From CAVVMA01 sp963788205 (lineage in GTDB: Bacteria; Desulfobacterota; Binatia; Binatales; Binataceae): a stretch of 64,000 bases of DNA. The stretch spans positions 496,001 through 560,000 of the forward strand of contig CAWBGG010000005.1 of the NCBI GenBank assembly GCA_963788205.1, in the 5' to 3' direction. The translations under genes were made by a program, and so were the position numbers. Shown here piece after piece: positions 52,111-63,186 of the stretch (positions within the stretch are counted from its first letter, which is position 1; the number at the start of each line of letters is the position of its first letter). The notes under the pieces were generated by a model. That model did not search any database. It was not told where the DNA came from and saw only the letters and a program-made list of their open reading frames with translations.

Positions 52111-52389
52111 GGTCCGTCTACGATAGCGCCGCAATCGCGCGGCGGGAATGGCGTGCCGGCCATCCGATTCGCACGCCAAGGTTGTAGACAATCCGATCGC
52201 AGAGCGCAGCCGCTCCGGAGCGGAATTTTGCCCCCTCGCGATGCGCTCACGATGCAGTCGCGCCGATCGGCCGACGTTACCGAATCGGCCACTGTGGATT
52301 TCTGGAAACGAGCGCTCTTGACCAAGGCTTTGCGTGGGCCGTTTCGCTTCGTTACAGGTTCTCGCGAAGGCCCGAATCCTGATTAATTT

Positions 52390-52405
52390 ATCTTATATAT
52401 AGTGT
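52390..52405 (+). promoter_or_regulatory. NrdR-box-like site upstream of nrdJ
   Basis: ATCTTATATATAGTGT matches the NrdR consensus ACACTATATATAGTGT at 13 of 16 positions. NrdR represses ribonucleotide reductase genes. A second box expected ~32 bases downstream (52422-52437) is very weak (about 6 of 16), so only a single strong half-site is present. Confidence 0.5.
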
Positions 52406-52450
52406 GGCTTAATAAGAGATTTTCTTATAGAGCGAAACAATTGCAAAGGA

Positions 52451-52506
52451 GTTGTCAACAGCCTAGTATATGCGTTGTCAACAGGGTGCATACACAACAG
52501 GTTGTG
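52451..52506. promoter_or_regulatory. Operator-like cluster upstream of nrdJ
   Basis: GTTGTCAACAG occurs twice (52451-52461, 52474-52484) with a 23-base period; each is a near-palindrome (GTTG-T-CAAC). A third motif, CACAACAGGTTGTG (52493-52506), is a perfect 14-bp palindrome. TTGTCAACA resembles a degenerate DnaA box (TTATCCACA). The block sits between dciA and nrdJ. Confidence 0.55.
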
Positions 52507-52669
52507 GTTCCGGCATTGACATTTTACCCCCCGCGATGGCATCTAGAGCCTCGCGTATGCTCGGAACGGCATCGGGGATTGTCGGTCGAGTGGCGTCATG
52601 GAAAAGAAACAAAGACGTGACAATTGGGGAGCCGAGAGTGGCGCAAAGGCGGATGGAGGAGGTGGGGTG

Positions 52670-55492
<2,823 letters not shown>

Positions 55493-55544
55493 GCAGATTT
55501 GCGTATTTCGGCTGCGGAGCAGGAGGAGGAGCAGGAAGAGGAAG

Positions 55545-55655
55545 GGACTCCGGGGGAACATTGAGAGCGCTGGGGAAGCCTGAGCTTGGCTGCGGAGTGG
55601 CAGGGGAGATGGGACCGAGAGCTGGCGACAGGTGTTGAGGGTTCCCCCGGAGTCC
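55545..55655 (+). other. 15-bp perfect inverted repeat enclosing 81 nt, possible structured RNA
   Basis: GGACTCCGGGGGAAC (55545-55559) and GTTCCCCCGGAGTCC (55641-55655) are exact reverse complements. The 81-nt interior is G-rich with smaller internal pairings. A second hairpin GGCGG...CCGCC and then a strong terminator follow. Lies between nrdJ and the zinc-ribbon gene; no convincing reading frame. Confidence 0.6.
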
Positions 55656-55732
55656 GCCGGGAACGTTTGCTAACAGGCGGTTGCGCGCCGCCTGAGAAAG
55701 GTGCGGTGGCTGGGTGGATGCGGTGGCGGATA

Positions 55733-55765
55733 GGAGGGCCGGGCTGACCCGGCCCTCCACTTTTT
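55733..55765 (+). terminator. Rho-independent terminator
   Basis: GGAGGGCCGGG (55733-55743), CTGA loop, CCCGGCCCTCC (55748-55758), then ACTTTTT. An 11-bp perfect stem followed by a T run; strong terminator for the nrdJ transcript and/or the structured element. Confidence 0.9.
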
Positions 55766-55834
55766 GTTGGCAAATCGCTAAGCTGATTTCGGCTCGCTTC
55801 ACGCGAGCCTGATCGCACCAGCTAAAAGGGGCGA

Positions 55835-56029
55835 ATGATGCAGGATTACTGCCGATGTTGCGCAAAGACCGAACCGCAGGTGACTCTGCGCTCTGAGGTT
55901 CTAACCGATCCCCGGTCCGGCGGGACTTGCCGGGTGCCGATCTGCCGCGAATGCGAGGATAAGGCGCGCCGCGGCGATCGCGATACCTGGCAGAAGCTCA
56001 AGCCCTTCATGTCCGGCCCCGGCGACTGA
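55835..56029 (+). CDS. Small zinc-ribbon protein
   Basis: 64 aa from ATG 55835. Two CxxC-type pairs (YCRCCAKTEP; CRVPICRECEDKA) probably bind one zinc ion. Basic and soluble; no further identity. A short GC hairpin with TTTTT follows its stop at about 56045-56061. Confidence 0.6.
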   Translation: MMQDYCRCCAKTEPQVTLRSEVLTDPRSGGTCRVPICRECEDKARRGDRDTWQKLKPFMSGPGD

Positions 56030-56123
56030 GGTCCCGATCGCGCGCCTGCGGGCGGCTTTTTAGACGCGGGCTTTTAGGCTAGCTTGCTCGGCAGAATTCA
56101 CGCTGTCGGAGGAGAGCCAAGCG

Positions 56124-56584
56124 ATGCAGTGGCCTCGGGGGATGGAGCCGGAGCACTCGAAGGTGTACGCCCGCAACGAGATCAAGATCAACGCCGACCA
56201 GACCCGAATCTGGAAGGCGCTGTGCAGGGCCGGGCTATGGCCGACCTGGTACGCCAACTGCGGATGGCTGAAATTCGAGAACGGCCGCGGCCCGGACCTC
56301 GAACTCGGCACCACTTTCACATGGAAAACCTTTGGCGCACGCGTGCGCAGCACGGTGCGGGTCTTCGAGCCGGCGCACGCGCTCGAGTGGGACGCCAAGG
56401 CGATCGGACTGCGCGCTTATCACGGATGGCAACTCGAGCCGGCCGTTCGATGGCGTATGGGTCATCACCGAAGAAACGCAGAACGGCCCGCTGCCGACCC
56501 TGCTCCGATGGTATCTCCGGCCGACGTTGCATCGCGGGCATCAGCAATGGGTGGAGAGCCTGCGCCGGATCGCGAGCACTGAGT
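56124..56584 (+). pseudogene. SRPBCC/START-like gene with a frameshift
   Basis: From ATG 56124 it reads MQWPRGMEPEHSKVYARNEI, then AHALEWDAKAIGLRAYHGWQL, then leaves frame; the other frame continues FDGVWVITEETQNGPLPTLLR, then YLRPTLHRGHQQWVESL to ~56584. Both parts fit one SRPBCC hydrophobic-cavity protein (KALCRAGLWPTWYANC near the start). A one-base change around 56445 separates them. Could be inactivation or sequence error. Confidence 0.75.
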
Positions 56585-56621
56585 GAGCGTTGGCATCGCG
56601 ATCGCCGGCGCCGCCCAATAG

Positions 56622-57026
56622 TCAGATCGCAGCCGCGCCGTCCAACCGCACGCGGAACGAGCCGCTGCGATCGGTCACCAATCCGGCGTTGGCGAGGAGT
56701 CGGGACACCAGGATATACGGCAGCGCGTACCAGTATTTCCGCCCGGCGAGATCCATCACGTGCGCGCGGCCGCTCTCGTCGGTGATTTGCTCCGCCTTGC
56801 CGGTGAAGGTCTGGTCGGCGATCTTCAGAGTGACGCCGGGATTCACGTTGAGGTTGCGCGGCCATTGCCGCTTGAGGTTCGCGGTCGGCAGGTAGAGCAT
56901 CGCGCCTTCCACCAGAAACCAGATCGTCACCTCGTAGGACTTGCCCGATTTGCGCCCCTTGTGAGTCAGTTGCAGGGTCTGATTTTTTGTCACTCGCGCC
57001 AGGCGCGCCGCCAAGTCATCCGCCAT
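56622..57026 (-). CDS. DDN/DUF385-type nitroreductase-family protein
   Basis: 134 aa from ATG 57026, with a GAGGGAGG ribosome-binding site. LTHKGRKSGKSYEVTIWFLVEGAMLYLPTAN and RQWPRNLNVNPGVTLKIADQTFTGKAEQI are typical of DUF385/deazaflavin-dependent nitroreductase-like split-barrel proteins. Most bacteria with F420 use such enzymes; whether this one binds F420 or FMN is not readable. Adjacent to the GNAT gene. Confidence 0.8.
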   Translation of the reverse strand: MADDLAARLARVTKNQTLQLTHKGRKSGKSYEVTIWFLVEGAMLYLPTANLKRQWPRNLNVNPGVTLKIADQTFTGKAEQITDESGRAHVMDLAGRKYWYALPYILVSRLLANAGLVTDRSGSFRVRLDGAAAI

Positions 57027-57037
57027 TGGTGCCTCCC

Positions 57038-57487
57038 TCAATCCGGCTGTTTGAGATTTAGATGAAAATGATGGCTGCTGATCACCATCCGGTTGCGCAG
57101 ATAGAAGCGATGGGCATCGAAGCGTTGCACGCCCGAGTCCAGCGTGAGCGCGCGGCATCCGTTGGCGCGCGCATGCTCGGCGAGCCAATCCATCAGGAGC
57201 TGTCCGTATCCACGCGATCGGGCGCGCGAGTCCGTCACCAGATCATCGACATACATGAACTTCCCGTTGACGAGATTCTCTGTGATCCGAAACCCGGCCA
57301 CCGCTTTCACAGCGCCGGCATCCTCGACGTACGCGAGCTGAAATCCATCCGCTTCGATGCGCCGCACTTGCGCGACGAATCCGGCTTCGATCAGCTCGGT
57401 GCGAAGTTCTTTCATCACCGTGAAGCAATTGCGGATCTCTTCGTCGCTGACCGCGATGCGCACCAATCCGCGAATCCCCGCACTCAC
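57038..57487 (-). CDS. GNAT-family N-acetyltransferase
   Basis: 149 aa. Acetyl-CoA binding motif A: VDDLVTDSRARSRGYGQLLMDWLAEHA (the R/Q-x-x-G-x-G/A loop is SRARSRGYG). FYLRNRMVI near the C-terminus is the usual motif B end. Overlaps the next gene's stop (57484-57487), so translation is coupled. Substrate unknown. Confidence 0.85.
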   Translation of the reverse strand: MSAGIRGLVRIAVSDEEIRNCFTVMKELRTELIEAGFVAQVRRIEADGFQLAYVEDAGAVKAVAGFRITENLVNGKFMYVDDLVTDSRARSRGYGQLLMDWLAEHARANGCRALTLDSGVQRFDAHRFYLRNRMVISSHHFHLNLKQPD

Positions 57488-58719
57488 TGCGATACGCTGG
57501 TCATCACTTGACCGGTTGCGTGGTCGGCGATATCGACTACGACCGTCCCAGTGATGCTATTGCGACTCTTGGCGTCTTTTATTCCGTCCTTCAGGTCGCT
57601 CAGGAATTTCTGCTTCGCGAACGGGGGCATCGCTTCGATCGGAAAATTGTTCATCAGGACCACCGCCTCCAGCCGCTCCGGCCAATTCACCGAATCGACC
57701 TTGGGCCCCACGAACGGGATAGCGCGGACCGCGGACTCGACATCGTCGTGGAAGTCGGCTGCGTCGTCTTCCTCCGCACTCGCCGTCTTTCCATGCGGCG
57801 CGCCGCCCGCCGCGTTCGTCGCGGATGCGAGCCTGCTGCCCGGCGCGGCTGGAGCCGGCGCCTTGGCGACCGTCGCCGGCGGCGCACCGGTCAGCTTGCT
57901 CATGACCTGGTTCACCTTGGCGCGCGCGTCGTCGTCGGGCGCCAGCTTCAGCGCCTGCGCAAACGCCTGGCGCGCGTCGGCAATGTCGTTCTGATCGCCA
58001 TAGGCGATACCCATATTGAAGTACGCCTCGAAAAATCCCGGCTTCAGCTTGATCGCGCGCTTGTACTGCACCACCGCCTGATCGGGATTGTTGGTGTACA
58101 GATACATCGTGCCCAGGTCGGTGCGTACCTCGGGATCGTCGGGCCGCTCCTTCAGGTAATGCTCATATGCCGCGGTCGCCTGGTCGTAGTTCTTGTGATC
58201 GAAGTTGAGGTTGCCGATTCCGCGCAGCGCATCCGGATCGTCGGGATTCAGCTTGAGCGAATGGGCGTACGCCTCCAGCGACGTTGGATAGTACGAGGGA
58301 TCGAGCATCGCAGCGCGCAGCGTCACGTCACCGTACTTGTCCCACGCCGCGATGTCCTTGGGTTTCGACTCGGCGTCTTTCTCGAGCCTATCGATAAAGC
58401 TGCGCGCCTCAGCCGGCAGCTCGACCTTGGGATGCCCCGGCGGAAGCTCCGGATTGTTTTGCGCGGCGCTCTGCTGCTCGGGTGTCGGCGGCGCCTCCGT
58501 GGTGATCGAGGCGATTTTGGCCGGGGTGGTACTCGGGACGACCAGATATACCACCAGCAATCCAACCGCCAGTATCGCCAGAAAAACGCCGACGAAGGCC
58601 GCGGTCAGATTTAATCCGCGGATGCCGCCGGCGGCCGACGGACTGAGCTGCCGACCGCATTCGACACAGAATTTCCCCGCCGGGACCACCGGGGCGCCGC
58701 AATGCGGACAAAAACGCAT
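57484..58719 (-). CDS. Zinc-ribbon, TM and TPR protein
   Basis: 411 aa from ATG 58719. CPHCGAPVVPAGKFCVECG is an N-terminal zinc ribbon; one helix follows (FVGVFLAILAVGLLVVYLVV), then about five TPR units (DALRGIGNLNFDHKNYDQATAAYEHYL; DLGTMYLYTNNPDQAVVQYKRAI) and a C-terminal domain with VVLMNNFPIEAMPPFAKQKFL. Probably a membrane-tethered scaffold. Stop overlaps the GNAT start. Confidence 0.85.
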   Translation of the reverse strand: MRFCPHCGAPVVPAGKFCVECGRQLSPSAAGGIRGLNLTAAFVGVFLAILAVGLLVVYLVVPSTTPAKIASITTEAPPTPEQQSAAQNNPELPPGHPKVELPAEARSFIDRLEKDAESKPKDIAAWDKYGDVTLRAAMLDPSYYPTSLEAYAHSLKLNPDDPDALRGIGNLNFDHKNYDQATAAYEHYLKERPDDPEVRTDLGTMYLYTNNPDQAVVQYKRAIKLKPGFFEAYFNMGIAYGDQNDIADARQAFAQALKLAPDDDARAKVNQVMSKLTGAPPATVAKAPAPAAPGSRLASATNAAGGAPHGKTASAEEDDAADFHDDVESAVRAIPFVGPKVDSVNWPERLEAVVLMNNFPIEAMPPFAKQKFLSDLKDGIKDAKSRNSITGTVVVDIADHATGQVMTSVSQ

Positions 58720-58725
58720 GAGCAA

Positions 58726-59071
58726 CTTCCTATCGTAGCGCTAGCCGCCGACGCAACACAGATCACCGCGCGGTGGTGGTCAGGTTCGGCGTAGCCGTTC
58801 CGAGCTGACGTTGAATGGTGCTCTCTTGAATCCACCCAAACGAGCCCATTTTGACGTCATTCTGAACGGAGTCTGCGCAGTGAAGAATCTCACACCACTC
58901 ACCCTCGCCGCACCTTAGGCCCAGGGGTCTTCCTCTGGCAATCGCACAACCGAACTCGGCCACTACCCGCCGCGCCGTCGTGGTCACGTCGCGGCGGTTT
59001 CCAACTTGCAAAGCGCGTGTTGTATAGTCGCGCCCGCACGAGCCGCCCGACAAGGAGAAGACCGCGCCGCC
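58726..59071. other. Intergenic region with a dispersed repeat
   Basis: About 345 bases. Contains CGTCATTCTGAACGGAG, then TGCGCAGTGAAGAATCTCA (~58850-58890), a variant of the family also present near 60110 and 60800 (GTCATCCCGAGC, then GAGGGATCTACGCGGAG). No reading frame supported. Promoters of both flanking genes should lie here. Confidence 0.6.
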
Positions 59072-60082
59072 ATGAGTTCCAACGCCGCCGAAATTCGAGC
59101 GCAACTCCTCACGATGGTCCGCGACCAGACCGGTGATCCTCACGCGCAGGTCAGCGAGCCGCAACCGCTGCCCGGCCATGCCGGGCTGAGCTATAGCTTC
59201 GAGCTCGATTGGCGCTCCGATACCGGCCCAACGCACGAGCAACTGGTGATTCGTCTCGCCCCGGCCGGGGTCAAAGCCGCCGGCCCCGCCGACATCGCGC
59301 GTCAAGGGCGGATCATGGCGTCGCTCGCCAACACCAGTGTTCCGGTCCCTCCGATACGATGGATCAGCGAGGATCCGCGATGGTTCGGGCGGCCGTTTTT
59401 CGTCGGCGGGTTCGTCGCGGGCGAGAAGCTCGGCGAGATCCAGCTCACGGCCGAGCAGGCGCGCCCGATAGTCCACAGCGCGGTCAAGACGCTCGCCAGC
59501 CTTCACGGCCTGGATTGGCGCTCGCGCCGCGACGCGTGGGGCGAGCCCACCAGCCTCGCGGAAGAGATGAAACGGCTGGACCATCTGCTCGATCGCGATA
59601 CGCTCGACCCTGCGGCGGTGGCGCTCGCGCCGCGCGCGCGCGACGTGCTGCGCTCCAGCCCGCCCGCCGCGCCGCGCATCGGATGCGTTCACGGCGACTT
59701 CCAGTGGTCGAATCTCCTGATCCGCGAAACCGGCGTGGCCGCGGTGATCGATTGGGAGCTCGCGCAGGTCGGCGCCACCCTGCTCGACCTCGGATGGCTA
59801 TGCCTGTTCTCCGATCCGGATAGCTGGCACACGCCGATGCTCATTCCCGAACGGCTGCCGTCAACGGACGAGATCGCCGCGATGTATACCCAGTCGGCGA
59901 ACTTTCCGGTTTCGATCAAGGAAGTACGCTGGTTCCAGGCCTTTTCGGCCTATCGTTTCGGAGTGATCACGGCGTTTAACCTGATGCTCCATAGGCGCGG
60001 CAAGCGCCCCGACCTGATGTGGGAAGAAGTAGCCAAATCCGCCCCCCGCCTATTCGCCCGCGCCCTCGAACTGGCGAGCTGA
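59072..60082 (+). CDS. Aminoglycoside phosphotransferase (APH)-fold kinase
   Basis: 336 aa from ATG 59072, 22 codons inside the longest frame, preceded by AAGGAG. APH motifs: PGHAGLSYSFELDWRSD for the glycine loop, then the Brenner motif HGDFQWSNLLIRE and IDWELAQVGATLLDLGW. The protein belongs to the acyl-CoA dehydrogenase-10-like subgroup of kinase-fold proteins found near fatty-acid genes. It likely phosphorylates a small molecule; antibiotic resistance should not be assumed. Confidence 0.85.
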   Translation: MSSNAAEIRAQLLTMVRDQTGDPHAQVSEPQPLPGHAGLSYSFELDWRSDTGPTHEQLVIRLAPAGVKAAGPADIARQGRIMASLANTSVPVPPIRWISEDPRWFGRPFFVGGFVAGEKLGEIQLTAEQARPIVHSAVKTLASLHGLDWRSRRDAWGEPTSLAEEMKRLDHLLDRDTLDPAAVALAPRARDVLRSSPPAAPRIGCVHGDFQWSNLLIRETGVAAVIDWELAQVGATLLDLGWLCLFSDPDSWHTPMLIPERLPSTDEIAAMYTQSANFPVSIKEVRWFQAFSAYRFGVITAFNLMLHRRGKRPDLMWEEVAKSAPRLFARALELAS

Positions 60083-61027
60083 CAGAGTAAGAATCCCCGC
60101 TCCCAACCTGTCATCCCGAGCGCAGGCTGCCGGAGAGAGGGATCTACGCGGAGTGATTTTCTTACGCCTCTCCCCCGCGCCGGTGGCGATGACCAGGAGT
60201 CTGTCCTGAGCCTTGCCGAAGGAAGAGGCCGGCGCTGCGCCGGGTGAGGGTATCTGCGTCACCCTCCGCATCAACGCACTGACTATTCCACTGTTGCACA
60301 CTTGCAACATCATTTTGACCAAATAGATAGTGATTCGCGATGGCTATTGCGCTACTCTGATCCAAATGGGCAGAGGCGCCAGGCGCGGGAGGCCAACTTG
60401 ATAGCGACGACCAACGGCATCGGCAAGGAACGGCGAGTACTGGTCAAGGACCTCGAGAGCCGCATCAGCGACCTCGAAAATCGCATCACCGATCTGAGCG
60501 CGCACTTCCAGCGCATCGATCAGCGGCTGCAGAAGATAGCGGACCTGCTGGCCCTCTCGCCGCCCCGCTCCGCATAGCGCGCCGGCCCGCCCCACGCGAT
60601 CGACTTCCGCGCTTTTTTGTCTGCGCCTCGCCCTGACCAGGGAGAGGCCGGCGCTGCGCCGGGTGAGGGCGGCTGCTGCCACCGCAAATCGCTCCGCGTA
60701 GATTTCCCTCGACAAACTCGGGACAGGCTCTCGCTCCGGCATCGCCCCCGGCGCATGCCTGCGCTCGGAATGAAAAATAAAAATCCGCGCTCCCCACCTG
60801 TCATCCCGAGCCCTTCGGCTTCGCTCAGGGTAAACTGCGCGAGGGATCTACGCGGAGCGATTCTGACCGGCCCCTCGCCCGCTCTTTCGCGGGAGAGGAC
60901 GCGGCGCGCAGCGACGCGGGTGAGGGTGCCTGCCGCCACCGCAAATCGCAACTACCGCCGTCCGCCCCAACTCAGGTTGACTCTCCACCCCGCTTTCGCT
61001 TAGCTGAGAGGTTCGCCTGTCAGCGGT
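60083..61027. repeat. Repeat-dense intergenic region
   Basis: Contains at least three CCCTCxCCC/GGGTGAGGG palindromic units (60167-60250, 60620-60670, 60870-60930) and two GTCATCCCGAGC...GAGGGATCTACGCGGAG units (60110-60170, 60800-60870), plus an inverted copy at ~60680. No protein gene is firm other than the short frame at 60398-60577. The region ends 5' to the tRNA-Ala gene. Confidence 0.8.
60398..60577 (+). CDS. Possible small coiled-coil protein
   Basis: 59 aa if started at TTG 60398, which has a GGGAGG ribosome-binding site. Reads KDLESRISDLENRITDLSA followed by HFQRIDQRLQKIADLLAL: heptad-rich amphipathic coiled coil. No function known. It sits inside repeat-rich DNA. Confidence 0.4.
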   Translation: MIATTNGIGKERRVLVKDLESRISDLENRITDLSAHFQRIDQRLQKIADLLALSPPRSA

Positions 61028-61100
61028 GGGGCTGTAGCTCAATTGGGAGAGCGCCTGAATGGCATTCAGGAGGTCGGCGGTTCGACCCCGCTCAGCTCCA
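61028..61100 (+). tRNA. tRNA-Ala (anticodon GGC)
   Basis: Acceptor GGGGCTG pairs with CAGCTCC (one G-T wobble). Anticodon stem-loop CCTGA-ATGGCAT-TCAGG gives anticodon GGC. T-arm GCGGTTCGACCCCGC. CCA is not encoded; ACTA follows. The ubiquitin-like operon begins directly downstream, so this tRNA may be an integration site. Confidence 0.95.
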
Positions 61101-61105
61101 CTAAT

Positions 61106-61330
61106 TCAACCAAGGGGTCGCGCCCGTTGAGCGCCCGGGCCGCTAGGTAGCTCATAGTAGTAAGCCGAGACCTTGCGGACGCAGCAGGTCGATCCGGTCC
61201 AGCTTCCGTGTTCGCGTTCCTCCTCAGCAATAAGGGCGGATAGCCTCCCTCGGAAGGCTCGGGCGATCCCTTCGGCGACCTCGATCTTGGGTCTGCGTTC
61301 TCTGCGCTCAGGAAGACCGACATTGATCAC
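61106..61330 (-). CDS. Possible small gene at the 3' end of the ubiquitin-like operon
   Basis: 74 aa from GTG 61330, 27 bases after the DUF6527 stop. Reads INVGLPERRERRPKIEVAEG and IARAFRGRLSALIAEEEREH, with TCC and YYYELP near the end. No family recognised and only a modest ribosome-binding site. It may be the fifth gene of the operon or noncoding; a frame at 61066-61323 overlaps it. Confidence 0.35.
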   Translation of the reverse strand: MINVGLPERRERRPKIEVAEGIARAFRGRLSALIAEEEREHGSWTGSTCCVRKVSAYYYELPSGPGAQRARPLG

Positions 61331-61357
61331 AACGGAGCACCCTCGATGTTGTGTCTG

Positions 61358-61774
61358 CTATGTTCGAGAAGGACGCTGGCTCATCGCGTAGGAGCCGGAC
61401 GTGCCGCGGCACCAAATGATTCGACCCTCTCGAAGCCAGAAGTGGCATCCGCAAGTGTTCCTGCGCCAAATCGATGGATCCAGCGAGGGGATGCCGCTCG
61501 GATGTTCAGTAAGCGCCCAGAGGGGGAGGTCGTCGGGCAGAAGGTTCAAGTTCAACGTATCGCCACAGCGCCGCCTTGGACAGGCTAACGCGGCGTAGAC
61601 TGGACGGCGACCTTCGGTCACGACGTACAGCGTGCGGCGGTTCAGGCGGTCGGGAAGATCTTCTGTCTCCATTATATGATAACGACGCCACCGAGCCGAG
61701 AATTGGCCCGACAACCAACGGCCAGCGCCCACGACGGCGTTGCAAATCACGTTGGCGAGGTTGTAGGGAGTCAC
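61358..61774 (-). CDS. DUF6527 family protein of a ubiquitin-like operon
   Basis: 138 aa from GTG 61774, overlapping the stop of the JAMM-E1 gene (GTGA). DUF6527 features: LPDRLNRRTLYVVTEG, ACPRRRCGDTLNLNLLP, LDPSIWRRNTCGCHFWLREGRIIWC. Cys65, Cys70, Cys108 and Cys110 with His111 look like a metal or catalytic cluster; in typical relatives the first Cys group reads CPCGCG. DUF6527 genes sit in bacterial ubiquitination-like (Bub-type) operons; as I recall they have been reported as proteases or processing enzymes for the Ubl. The role here is inferred from the neighbours. Confidence 0.75.
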   Translation of the reverse strand: MTPYNLANVICNAVVGAGRWLSGQFSARWRRYHIMETEDLPDRLNRRTLYVVTEGRRPVYAALACPRRRCGDTLNLNLLPDDLPLWALTEHPSGIPSLDPSIWRRNTCGCHFWLREGRIIWCRGTSGSYAMSQRPSRT

Positions 61775-63186
61775 CTTCCCTCGCTTAGCTCGGCCTGATC
61801 AAGCAGGGGTACAACGTCACCCCGGCCGACGTGCTTCGCCATAAGCCGACACGGTACCGCGCTCTCAGGCTCCGGATAGAACAGGAGCTGGCTGACGCTG
61901 ACCCCGATAGTGGCGTAGTCGCGGTTCGGCTCATCGCGGAAGCCATGAAGACGGGCGAGCAATTCATTGACAGCGAGGCCCGCGAGCACAGTGTTCACGC
62001 TGATTACTGCGGGCCGCTCCTCCTTCACGTTTCGGATATATCCGGCACGCCGCTGGTCTTCATAAAAGGCCGGATTCTGTCGTTTCAGTCCCTCAGCCCG
62101 AACATCGTCCATCGAGATTGCGCCCCGGCTAACGAGGCTTGATGCGCCGGGCTGGAGATAGTGGACGTAGCCACAGACTTGGGTGATTGCCCCGGCATCA
62201 TCGGCATCCAGCGCGACACCTACGTCTATAAAGGGCAGCACATAGAACGTCGCCAGCAGATTGGCGAGGAAGCGTCCTTCGGAAGTGTCGACGCACCCGA
62301 ACACAGCGTCGCAGCCCGCGACGGCGCGCACGGCGTCGGGGTCGTAAAGGTTGGTGGGGTACGGCTCGACTATCGTCCCGAGGCTGGCTCGCTCGATGGC
62401 GGCGGCAGCTACCTCCACTTTCAAGCGCCTTGCCTCGGCGTCGCGCGCGCTCGCATTCAATATTCGGTTCAAATTCAAATCTTTCACCACGTCGTCATCA
62501 ACGATCACGAGGCGCCCAATTCCCAGTCGCATGAGCTGCTCAACAACGATACTGCCCGTCCCCGAGCACCCGATGACGGCGGCCGACATGCGACGTAGCC
62601 GGCGGGTGGTGGCCTCGCCAAAAGCCTGAGCGTGCCGTTTCGTAAAGTCGGGAAGCGGGTCGACCGCCCGCGCGCCGTCAAATTGGTCCGAGTGCCACAC
62701 TAGGAGTTCGTCGCCGACGACAGAGACCGTCGCCAGGGACGAAAATGCTCCAGAAGCACCAATCACACGTCCGAACATTCGGCCATCCGGCAGCATAATA
62801 ATACTAATGTGCGGTACATCGGTGTCGATCCAACCCGCAACGCGGGGAAAGAGATCCCTATCCGATCGATCGTCCTGATCGGAAAAGCGTTCGAGGCCGC
62901 CTGGGTGGCCATGGATCTTGGCTACGCTCAGCCCACTCCGATCCGCGTTCTGAAGCCAGGGAATCATTACGTGGGTGAGCCATGCGACCGATACCGGAGA
63001 CCGAGCGGTACACCGGTCATGTGGCACCGGGTTGATTTCTCGGACGAGCAATCGGTGCCGTTCGCTACCGGCACGACGGCCGCACAGGGCGATCGCTACA
63101 GCTTCTTTGCCGTCCCCGGGGAACAGGTGATGCCGCAGGGCTTGGTGCTGGGCCCCGGTGAGGCTCAATGTTGTCTGGGCCATCAC
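61771..63186 (-). CDS. Fused JAMM protease - ThiF/E1-like enzyme
   Basis: 471 aa from GTG 63186 (ATG at 63183). N-terminal JAB/MPN domain (~20-165) with the complete JAMM zinc motif: Glu50 region, HGHPGGLERFSDQD (H92-H94...S102xxD105). From ~195 the E1/ThiF domain has AAVIGCSGTGSIVVEQL (206-211 loop), IVDDDVVKDLNLNRILNASARDAEARRLKVE (D230-D232, R241, K256) and GCDAVFGCVDTSEGR. The domain order JAB-E1 joins removal and activation of the Ubl in one protein. The late segment VHYLQPGASSLVSRG has Ser where ThiF-like relatives usually have a Cys-x-x-Cys. Overlaps the E2 stop and the DUF6527 start. Confidence 0.92.
   Translation of the reverse strand: MMAQTTLSLTGAQHQALRHHLFPGDGKEAVAIALCGRRAGSERHRLLVREINPVPHDRCTARSPVSVAWLTHVMIPWLQNADRSGLSVAKIHGHPGGLERFSDQDDRSDRDLFPRVAGWIDTDVPHISIIMLPDGRMFGRVIGASGAFSSLATVSVVGDELLVWHSDQFDGARAVDPLPDFTKRHAQAFGEATTRRLRRMSAAVIGCSGTGSIVVEQLMRLGIGRLVIVDDDVVKDLNLNRILNASARDAEARRLKVEVAAAAIERASLGTIVEPYPTNLYDPDAVRAVAGCDAVFGCVDTSEGRFLANLLATFYVLPFIDVGVALDADDAGAITQVCGYVHYLQPGASSLVSRGAISMDDVRAEGLKRQNPAFYEDQRRAGYIRNVKEERPAVISVNTVLAGLAVNELLARLHGFRDEPNRDYATIGVSVSQLLFYPEPESAVPCRLMAKHVGRGDVVPLLDQAELSEGR

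Noticed and set aside
52422..52437. Second NrdR box
   Set aside because: Correct spacing but only about 6 of 16 matches.
52192..52669. Adenosylcobalamin riboswitch before nrdJ
   Set aside because: The conserved B12-box and core segments are not visible; palindromic protein sites fit better.
61066..61323. 85-aa minus-strand frame ending VELSGVEPPTS
   Set aside because: Its end is the translated antisense of the tRNA-Ala gene, a classic spurious prediction.
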